Origin: Medicago truncatula
Lineage: Eukaryota > Streptophyta > Magnoliopsida > Fabales > Fabaceae
DNA length: 64,000 nucleotides
Assembly: GCF_003473485.1 (NCBI RefSeq)
Contig: NC_053043.1
Location: 22,965,936-23,029,935 of the forward strand
Reading direction: 5' to 3'
This document shows positions 55,956-64,000 of this stretch, one piece after another. The notes beneath the pieces were generated by a model, which saw only the letters and a program-made list of their open reading frames with translations, was not told the DNA's origin and did not search any database. How positions within the stretch are numbered: position 1 is the first letter of the stretch; every line of letters begins with the position of its first letter. The translations under genes were made by a program, and so were the position numbers.

Positions 55956-56701
55956 GAATGCTAATACACACCCACATTAATTTTAGAAGGTGTGCATTAG
56001 CATCCTACTCCTATTTAATTTAGACAAAAAATACCCTTCTTCTCTTTTTTAATTGTCCTTAAATGCTTGTCCTTCGTAGTAATTGTCTTACATAGGACCC
56101 ACCCATATGTTTCTCTCTCTTATCTCTACAAAAGAAAAATCCCCTCCACTCGCCCCACTCTTCTATTGCAGTGACTCCAACAGGGCACAACCGAGTTCCA
56201 AAATCTCCGCCTACGCGCCACCGACATCCTGCGTTGTTGAAGGATATTCCGGAACGAGGATGGAAGGGTCGGCACTGTAGTCCGGCGAAACGACACCGTT
56301 CCAACGCTCGTTGGGGGTGTGGTGAGGTTTTTTTTTTATGACATCACTACAACTAAGCTTGTTACTTTGACCGACCAGGGTAGAAACTTGTAAGATCTGT
56401 TTTTTTGGCATCGAATGGATCATCATCATCTCCGTTGAGTTCCAATTTCCATGGCTTATGGACGTTCCAGTTCAAACAAACACACAAGCTAGCCACGTGT
56501 GAAGAATTTTTTTTGGTTGGATCACGTGAAGGATTTGAGGAGTGGAGAGAGAAACTATGATGTGGGGGTACAATTACTATAAAGGGTATGCATTTAAGGA
56601 CAATTAAAAAAGAGAGAAAGGGTATTTTTGTCTAAATTAAATAGGTGTAGGATGCTAATGCACACCTTCTAAAATTAAGATGGGTGTGTATTGGCATTCC
56701 C
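55954..56701. mobile_element. MULE-type element with captured sequence (Pack-MULE candidate)
   Basis: Terminal inverted repeats of about 112 bp: GGGAATGCTAATACACACCC at the left, and GGGAATGCCAATACACACCC at the right read on the minus strand. Both continue to AATTGTCCTTAAATGC with few changes. Flanks are TATATATAT on both sides, consistent with a TA-rich TSD. The interior (about 56080-56560) is clearly GC-richer than the surroundings and unlike the arms. It has short ORFs on both strands without recognisable similarity. I infer a captured gene fragment. Confidence 0.65.
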
Positions 56702-56713
56702 TATATATATAAC

Positions 56714-57595
56714 GAGTAAATAGTCAATTTCCCCTCTGAAATTGTAAGTTTCATCAATTACCCCCCTGAAATTAACAAAACTTCAATTACCCCCCTAAAA
56801 TTTCACAACGTTAGTCAATTTAACCCCTCCGTTAAATTTTTCTGTTAGTGAACATGATGTTTTGCAAATACCCCCCTGAAGTTTTGCACTTATGTGCAAA
56901 ATGCCCCCCAAACTTAAAAATTTATATTATTTTTTTCTTAAAAACAAACAATTAATAGTTAAATATTAAAGCTAACTATTAATTTTGGAGTTTGGAAAAA
57001 CTACATACATATATACATCAAAATAGGGGAAAATGTGTATTTTTAAAGTGACAATAATGGTTATTTCTAATAGACAAGTTATTATTTTTAGAGGTTTATA
57101 AACAAATTAATAATCAGATTTAAATTTATATTTTCTCCTTCACCTTCTTAGTCTTTTAACTCGTTCAACTCCTTCAACAATTTGCTCAAACCATTTAAAC
57201 TACACAACCCCTAATATTAATCCACAAATCATCGCATTATTGTCACTTTAAAAAATAAATATTTTTTCCCATTTTGGAGCCTATTTTGATGTATATATGC
57301 ATGCAGTTTTCCCAAATTTCAAAATTAATAGTTAGTTTTAATATTTAACTATTAATTGTTTGTTTTTAAGAAAAAAAATAATATAAATTTTTAAGTTTGG
57401 GGGGCATTTTGCACATAAGTGCAAAACTTCAGGGGGGGTATTTGCAAAACGTCATGTTCACTAAAAGAAAAATTTGACGGAGGGGGTAAATTGACTAACG
57501 TTGTGAAATTTCAGGAGGATAATTGAAGTTTTGTTAATTTCAAGGGGGTAATTGATGAAACTTACAATTTCAGGAGGGAAATTGACTATTTACTC
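56714..57595. mobile_element. foldback MULE-type MITE, 882 bp
   Basis: Arms of over 300 bp: GAGTAAATAGTCAATTTCCC at the left and its complement at the right end. Arms contain repeated ACCCCCCTGAA blocks. A 10-bp duplication TATATATAAC flanks it (56704-56713 and 57596-57605). No coding content. A diverged half occurs near 1497-1620. Confidence 0.8.
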
Positions 57596-58221
57596 TATAT
57601 ATAACTGTGAATATATGCATGTCTGGGCCGGTCGGTTTTAGATACCATTGGGCCACTAAATTTAAACCGAACCGACCCACGGTTTGTCCACTTCAATCCA
57701 TAATTTTTACCCATGAAACCCGCCAACCCATTTGAACCGGCCCGTTTCGATTTTCTATGGATTAGATAGCACTGTAGATAGCACTTCAATGGAAACGATA
57801 ATTTTGTCCAGTCCTAAGAAATTTTAGCAGTAGATAAAACTTTACCGATTGATTTAAATCACATTAACAAGTCATGGGAAAAATTTGTACTTATGTTTTA
57901 TTCCATCTGACAGAGAAACAAGATATTCCAAAACTATAGGTCTTACAAGTGTAAAGCTAGAAAAATAATGTGATAGATATAAAAATTACAGGCCATTAAG
58001 ATATCTTAAAAATTTAGAGAGATGAATACAATCAGGTTAATATTATTTGCTTCCTTGTTTCATATCAATATCGTAATCTTAGTATACAAAACAATAACTA
58101 AAAGGCTCGTAAAACTAGAAAACAAAAAAAATAGGGTCGTAAAACAATTGCTTAATGACACAACTCGTTGATTATTCAATAGAGCACTTGTGTACCTTCT
58201 TGGGTTTGGAACTCATAGAAT
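57596..58221. other. 3' flank of NCR gene 2
   Basis: Holds a CCGGT/CCCGCC-rich stretch (57625-57750) without an accepted gene and, to the right, the probable 3' UTR of NCR gene 2. Confidence 0.4.
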
Positions 58222-58847
58222 CTATGGCATAATTTTATCACATACACACCATCCGTTAGAACACCTCGGTTTAAAACTAGGCCAGCACATACTTTTTGGG
58301 CAATCAAAATCTTCAAGACATATAGGACCCGCTATAATACAAAATTAATTAAAAGTATTGTAATAAAATGGGATAAAACTGCGTAAAAATTGAATAAGAG
58401 AAAACATAAAAAGGATAAGGCAAAATTGCAGTTTTAGTCCTTTAACTTAATTTCAGGTAACAGTTTTGTTCTTTATCTTTTTTCATTTTAATTTGGTACT
58501 TTTGTCCATTTTCATATACATTTTCAAGCTTCAAATCTAATATTCTTATGCAAACATAGACGAGGATAAATAGATTTGAAGACTCAAAGACTATAAGAAA
58601 ATAAAATCATGAATTTTAAGCTTAAAAATTCATATGTAAATGGATCAAAAGGACAAAATTGAAATGAAAAAAAAAATAAAGGACCAAACTGTTATCTAAA
58701 ATTAAGTTAAGAGACTAAAAATGTAATTTTGTCAAAGGATAAAAAAGACATACCTTCAAGGTTCGTTGCAAAGAAAAATATGGAAAGAAAGATAATAATA
58801 ACATAAATAAACTTGACAATATCAGCCATATTTCTCCCCATTTTCAT
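58222..58847 (-). CDS. nodule-specific cysteine-rich (NCR) peptide gene 2
   Basis: Two exons: 58754-58847 (94 nt) and 58222-58331 (110 nt), joined by GAAG|GTATGT and TTATAG|CGG. They give 67 codons plus stop. Exon 1 is a signal peptide with ADIVKFIYVIIIFLSIFFFA, the canonical NCR leader. Exon 2 has six cysteines spaced C-x5-C-x4-C-x8-C-x4-C-x1-C, and shares CLEDFDCP and CSNGWCVC-type blocks with gene 1 (CIDDSDCP, CLNGWCDC). Like gene 1 it should act in nodules on bacteroids. The first ATG is at 58847; in-frame ATGs follow at 58841 and at 58829, the latter aligned with the conserved family start. The 422-bp intron contains a MITE. Confidence 0.87.
58425..58732. mobile_element. MITE in the intron of NCR gene 2
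   Basis: Ends AAAATTGCAGTTTTAGTCC and, at the right, GACTAAAAATGTAATTTT; the arms continue as TTAACTTAATTT and AAATTAAGTTAA. About 300 bp, foldback. It accounts for most of the intron, which lacks it in NCR gene 1 (100 bp). Confidence 0.7.
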
Positions 58848-59322
58848 GTATCAAATAAAGTTGATTTCTATATTTATAATTTATAAATGTCATGATTTTA
58901 TTACTTAAAGAAATAGTTTTTAGCATGTATGGAATAGTAAAGAAGTTTTCTTGAACTTAGAATTAATATTAAATGACTCTTAGGTAAATAAATATACTAT
59001 GTTTGTCCCTTCATAACACTTTTTTTTTGAACAAGCCCTTCATAACACTTAAGTAATCACTTACAATCATAAGGGGGAATTTATGATTGGTTTTATGTAT
59101 ATTTTTATTGATGAAAAGGCATGTAGTACAATCCAAATTTCTAAACTATATAAGAGAAGTTACTCTGCAAGCCGATCCAATGGGTAATTTTCACAAGTTA
59201 GGATCCCCTCCATTTTAGACCCTCTCAATTTGTCCTATTTGAGTAGATAAAGACACAAACTTTTAAAAAATATAAATAATTAATGATGGTGGGATCCATT
59301 ATCTATTTTTTTTTGTCTATCT
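58848..59322 (-). promoter_or_regulatory. upstream region of NCR gene 2, shared with NCR gene 1
   Basis: Blocks in common with 21264-21760 in the same order: TTTTTAGCATGTATGGA, TTAAATGACTCTTA, and GATCCAATGGGTAAT. The similarity extends about 350 bp beyond the start codon. Confidence 0.6.
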
Positions 59323-60465
59323 ATAAAGCCCGGATACGAGATGCGATACGGATACGATACTGCACTGATACGGAGAAATTTCAAAAATCAAGATACGATA
59401 CGGCTGGGATACGTTAATAAAAAAATATATATAATTAAATGTGCAATATAATTATAACCGTTTTTTTAATATGCAAGTATATTAACAAACACAAGAAACC
59501 AGGCTCGTAGCACATTAATATAAATATAAATAATATTGACGATTAAGAGAGTGGTCATTAGTCAATTACATACGCAATATATACCAAAAAGAGCACCATC
59601 AGTGCTACACATCAATGCTACACTATATCCAAAAGGAACTTGTTAGTGCTATACTATATCGATCCAAAAAAGAATCACTATATCCAAAAAAAGAACACAT
59701 CAGTACTAAGAGTTAACACTAACAAGTAACTAACGTTTACATCTCCTCTCCTCCATTCCCATCATCAAGATACAAATCAACTTCCAAATCCGGTTCATCC
59801 AAAGACAACTCTGCTAACTCAATTCCAACACCATCAAGCGGTTCATGTGCATCTCCACTAATGTCCCACATTCTTGATTGTCCTTTCTTATATCGATCTT
59901 CTTTCCTTGACAATAGTCGAAGATTAATATGCACATAAACCAAATCTTCTACCCCTTTTGGATCCATTTTGTTTCTTTTAAAAGAATGGATAAAAGAGAA
60001 AGTACTCAAATTTCACTCACAACAGGAGGAAGAACAAGGTTGCACAAGAAACTTTAAAGCAAGCTTTTGGATAGTTCGACGGTGGCCAAAGTGGACGGTG
60101 ACCACTTTGGAAGAAAAAGTTGAAACCTTAATTTCTTAGTAAGGGAAAGATGTAATTGGGTTGTGTGGTGTGGTGTGGGTCGTACTGGCACCAAAGAAAG
60201 ATAAAGGAAATGTATATATATTATAGTAATATAATGTTTTTATTTTTATTTTTTACACCAAAAAAAAAAACATAAACCAAAATTATATTAAAACACAAGT
60301 ATCCATGCGTATCGGGATGTATCGGATAATTATTTTTTAAAAAAATAAAATTTAATATTTGGATACTCTCCGGATACGTATCGGGAAGTATCGGACAGAT
60401 ATCGATGCAGGATACGCAGGGAATACGGTACATCATCCATTTTGAAGTATCGGGGCTTCATAGGT
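59323..60465 (-). mobile_element. hAT deletion derivative, TSD GTCTATCT
   Basis: 1143 bp with a perfect 8-bp TSD (59315-59322 and 60466-60473). Ends are ATAAAGCCCGGATACG at the left and CCCCGATACTTC/TATGAAGCCC at the right, plus many GGATACG/CGATACGG words inside both ends. It keeps only the C-terminal end of a hAT transposase (see the pseudogene entry). Confidence 0.82.
59737..60075 (-). pseudogene. C-terminal end of a hAT transposase (dimerisation region)
   Basis: Minus-strand frame: KLALKFLVQPCSSSCCE, then an in-frame TGA at 60016-60018, then NLSTFSFIHSFKRNK, KGVEDLVYVHINLRLLSRK and an acidic tail to the stop at 59737. This is the hAT C-terminal dimerisation region of BED-finger transposases, where the TGA replaces a conserved tryptophan codon. 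The BED finger and catalytic part are absent. Confidence 0.7.
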
Positions 60466-60473
60466 GTCTATCT

Positions 60474-60905
60474 TTCTCTAAATTATATTCTCGGTTTATT
60501 TTAAGCAAATTAAGAAGATCCTTTCACAATTTTCCTATTTATAAAAGAACCATTCGTATGAGATACCTCTCAAAAAATGTGCTTTGTATCACCCAGTTGT
60601 TGGATTGAAATCTTGTTTTTTGCTTCCTCCAGGATTTATTTTTCCAAAACCCTTTAGTTTGTATCTCACAGATGTTAATAACACATATTAAACATAAACA
60701 GTTTAACGACAGGAAAAAAATGGACTTACAAACATATTATATAAACAAAGCAGCGATATTAAACATTACACATATTTAATTAGATTTTTAATTAAATAAG
60801 CTCTCACTGTCTTACTAAAATCAAATTACCCTTAATATTTGATTTAGAAAATCCCTTTTAAAGGTTTTCTAGTGGGTCGATATACATACTTCGTTTTGTA
60901 TTAAG
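60474..60905. other. spacer between two hAT elements
   Basis: AT-rich, no accepted gene. A plus-strand ORF at 60405-60608 overlaps the hAT end and has no recognisable similarity. Confidence 0.4.
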
Positions 60906-61030
60906 CAGTGGCGGAGCCAGGAATTTCATAGAGCCTGGACGAAAAATATATCAAAAAAGAGGTTCGTCTTTTTTTCAACAAAATTACAATTTGAATTAAG
61001 AGAGATGGAATATTACCTGCAAATAGCGTG

Positions 61031-63620
61031 CTAGATAAAATTAGGAGGTAAATGCCCTTTCCGAGATTTCTTTGCGGTGAATGTTCGAATAATATCAATG
61101 TCATCAAGTGATTTGAATATCTCCCGCTCGGTGTAACATATCATCAAGTCATTTAACCATTCATTGTTAATCTTGTTGCGCAATTTAGTCTTGATAATCT
61201 TCATTGCTGAAAAAGCTCTTTCAACGGATGTTGTCGACACCGGCAATATCAAAGCCAACTCAATGAGTTTGTAGACTAATGGAAATACCAAATGTTTCTC
61301 AGTTTGAACCATCTTCATAGCCAAACTTTGAACATCTTCACAAGAAGAAAAGGAAGCATGCCTTTTCACTTGAAGTACCTAAGTGTCAAGTTGCTCCCTT
61401 ATTGTTTCACGGTCATCATCAGAAAAGTCAGGATGATAAATATCAGCAAGACGAGCAAGCTTATCAACATCAAATTTGGAGAAAGAGTTCTTGGGGTCAA
61501 GACATGAGAAGCAATCAAGGACAATGTTACTTCCTTCACTAAAGCGATGATCCATCTCCACACATATTTTGTCAATAGCAACATAAAAAATCTCTGCACG
61601 GTAATGGTGAAAATTAGTGACAGTCCTCCCTTCTAGTCTTGAACGACCCCGAACCGCTATTTCATCATCCATATTTGGTACCGGAATACCTTTAGCAACA
61701 CAAAATTCTTGTACATCCAAAAATAAATTATCCCAACCATTATCTCTCAATGTGGCAAACCGAGCTTTGACAACATTAATTAAATCCATGGCAAGCACAA
61801 TATTAAGATCTTTTCTTTGCAAGATTTTTGAAAGCTCGTTTGTGATACCAAACAACTTTAACATTAACTTCAAAATGAAAACAAATTTAAAGCTCTCCAT
61901 TTTTTCTATCAAACCCGCTGCTTGAGATGGTCCACGTCCATCTTTATCAACCATACTAAGCACCACTAACACGGAGGACCACATCTGATCCAAACGAAGC
62001 AAGGTAGTATGATGTGAACCCCATCTAGTATCCCCGGGTCTAGCGAGACTACATGATTGGTTCGAACCCCTTCCTGTAGATATCTCACCACTCGATAGTT
62101 TACTCAAAATATCTTCGTGTTGTGCCTCCGTCAAAGAATCCCTTCTCTTACAAGATGTACTTGATGTTGTTACAATCAAGGATATGTACTCAAAGAAATC
62201 ATTAATAGATGAGCAACTACTAGCAACGGACACAATCACCAATTGCAAGCGGTGAGCATAGCAATGGACATAGAAAGCATAAGGGTTTTCATCTAGGATC
62301 TTTCTTTGCAAACCATTAAATTCACCTCTCATATTTGAAGCCCCATCATATCCTTGCCCTCGTATCCTTGAAATAGATAACGTGTAACGGTCAAGAATAT
62401 CACAAAGAGCATTCTTTAGTGCCTCAGAAGTAGTATCTTTGACATGATATAGTGCAAGAAATCGTTCCACAACTTCCCCTTTGTCGTTCAAGAACCTAGA
62501 AAATATTTGATGGATATGGATTTAAAAAGTCTAACAGTAGCTTTCAAAAAAGTCTAGAACAATAGCTTTTTTATCATTATGGATATGGATTTAAAAAGTC
62601 TAACAGTAGCTTTGAAAAAAGTCTAGAACAATTGCTTTTTTTATCATTATGGATATGGATTTAAAAAGTCTAACAGTAGCTTTCAAAGAAACCAAACAAT
62701 GTAGAAATTGGAAAATACAACTACTGACCTCAACATCACCGTCATTTGCTCTTTGACGGATATATCACGTGACTCATCAATAAGCACAGAGAATTGTTTA
62801 TCACCAAGCTCTTCCGTAATCACCTTCATAACTTCATGTACACAAGACATTGCAAGATCCTTTTGAATGTCACCGCAAGTCATTTTGCAATTTTTTCCCC
62901 CACGGTCAAAAGCATCTCTCACTTGTTCATTCTTTGATTTTTCCCAATCTACCAACTCTCTAAAATTGCCCTTGTTTAGAGAATTAGAGGTTTCGTCATG
63001 GCCACGGAAAGAAATGCCTTGTGATACGAGATATTTAGTACAATCAAGAGAACAAGTCAAGCAGATCTTATACAACTCTTCTGATTCCCTAGTTGCTCTA
63101 GCAATCTTACTTGTCACACTTTATCTTTGATTCTTATAATCATCATAGTGCTTGATACATTTGTTGTGCATACTATTATGACCACCAATATGATCTTTCA
63201 ATCCTTGAGATGCGTGCTTCCAATCTTTAAATCCGTCTTTGTTGAAGACTTCATAACCAAAGTGTTCGGCCCTCCCGGGTTGCTTAAAGAGAAAGCAATA
63301 AAAACAATAAGCTGCATCATTTGATTCACTATATTCAATCCATGTATACTTGTTATACCATGATCTAGAAAATGATCTTGTATCCCTCCCAAATTGAGTA
63401 CGAGGAAAACTTGCCAAATTTGGTTGCGTTGGACCCTTCAATATATATGCCCTCCTCACTTGGTCTTGAATATCTGGAGCATACTCCCAAATTTGTTTCC
63501 TAAGACCTGGATCGCGCACAATCTCATTTGGATTAAACTCATTGGCCACATTAGGCGGTGGTTTTTCTACTTCGGCTTCCGGTTGCACAACATTTACATT
63601 CTCAATCCTTGTTCTATCTA
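61031..63620 (-). pseudogene. hAT transposase, zinc finger MYM-type/DUF4371 family, broken
   Basis: Exon 1 is 62729-63620 (open at the 5' end; no ATG) and exon 2 is 61031-62495, joined by TTGAG|GTCAGT and TTCTAG|GTT. Exon 1 has the TTF-type zinc finger region (YCFYCFLFK, FKDWKHASQGLKDHIGGHNS) and the start of DUF4371 (IDESRDIS). Exon 2 has GQGYDGASNMRGEFNGLQ, CYAHRLQL, RPGDTRWGSHH and the hAT dimerisation end LPVSTTSVERAFSAMKIIK. Two in-frame stops break it: TAA at 63121-63123 in place of a glutamine-like position, and TAG at 61379-61381 in place of a tyrosine-like position. The N-terminus is lost at 63621. All other family blocks are in order, so decay is recent. It cannot make a full transposase. 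Confidence 0.88.
62500..62695. repeat. tandem repeat in the hAT intron, unit about 69 bp
   Basis: Three copies (the last partial) of a unit with GGATATGGATTTAAAAAGTC and TAACAGTAGCTTTCAAA. They make up most of the 233-bp intron (62496-62728). Confidence 0.85.
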
Positions 63621-64000
63621 GGGTTAATAGGCCTTTACCCCCCTGTAATATAGGTCACTTTTGGTTTTGCCCCCTGTAAAAAAAAAATTGGATTAGGTCC
63701 TTGTAAAACTTTTTTGTTTTGGAAAACCCCCTAGACCAGCAGACTGTGCATTTTTGCTGATGTGGCATGCTGCGTCACCTTTTTTGGATGACGTGGCGCA
63801 CTGACTGTATAATGATTTTTTTATGGGGTACACGTGGCATTTATGATTATTTTTTTAAAAAAATTCTTAAAAAATTAAAAAAAATGAAAAAATAAAATAA
63901 ATTCTGGAAAAATAAAACTATTAATAAAAATGATTAAAAAAACGAAAATAATTATGGAAAAATAAATAAAAATGAAAAAAATCTGGAAAATTTAAAAAAA
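63621..64000 (+). mobile_element. start of a foldback element, continues past the window
   Basis: GGGTTAATAGGCCTTTACCC, then GTAATATAGGTCACTTTTGG and CCCCCTGTAAA, as in the MITE at 4988-5272. The later part (63740-64000) differs: it has GATGTGGCATGC/GACGTGGCGCA and a long A-rich stretch, so this is a larger family member. Its other end is outside the window. Confidence 0.6.

Larger units (their letters stand above)
60906..63620 (-). mobile_element. hAT element of the ZMYM1-like/DUF4371 type, 5' end missing
   Basis: The 3' end on the minus strand is the terminal CAGTGGCGGAGCCAGG at 60906, a known hAT terminus in plants. The transposase pseudogene fills 61031-63620. The other terminus is not in the window: similarity stops at 63621, where a foldback element begins. 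Confidence 0.7.

Overview
The window is AT-rich nuclear DNA of a plant, almost certainly an inverted-repeat-clade legume close to Medicago. The strongest clue is two nodule-specific cysteine-rich (NCR) peptide genes with the typical two-exon layout, a class confined to that clade. Spliced genes, tRNA-derived SINEs, large LTR retrotransposons, Mutator-like (MULE) and hAT elements agree. No gene order suggests bacterial or organellar DNA.

Host genes. Five look intact: a SAM-domain protein (2951-3670, +); a three-exon nodulin-like/NFD4-like major facilitator transporter (6058-9720, -, 570 aa after splicing); a small serine-rich protein with a CMCSPSTHPGSFRC motif (12734-13183, -); and two NCR genes (20909-21263 and 58222-58847, both -). 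The NCR genes share a 94-nt first exon, the same intron phase and several hundred bases of related upstream DNA. They are separate transcription units, not an operon.

Transposable elements fill the rest. 1-2.2 kb: an RNase H fragment and a SINE. 10-14 kb: a degenerate MULE-like fragment, a LINE tail and a hAT-type MITE. 15-20.3 kb: a Sirevirus-type solo LTR, then a coding-free retrotransposon-like unit with an iMet primer-binding site, a SINE and a 7-8 copy minisatellite. 21.8-36.9 kb: an old ~0.5 kb LTR unit split by a solo LTR (TSD GGCTA) and, 13 bp away, by a complete 11.8 kb Sirevirus-type copia element with two 1280-bp LTRs, gag, pol and a third 988-codon ORF. 37.3-47.8 kb: two large solo LTRs with perfect TSDs and older LTR debris. 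48.5-57.6 kb: three MULE-type elements set in one TA-rich tract; the largest holds another solo LTR and a row of long hairpins behind duplicated TATA blocks. 59.3-64 kb: a small hAT deletion derivative and a larger hAT pseudogene cut off by a foldback element at the window edge.

The most unusual structure is the hairpin cluster inside the 48.6-55.9 kb MULE: two abutting near-perfect long stem-loops, another long stem-loop and a short one. They resemble young MIRNA or siRNA hairpin loci and deserve small-RNA and structure checks. All gene models are read by eye; splice sites, TSDs and inverted repeats were checked directly in the sequence, while family names come from recognised motifs.
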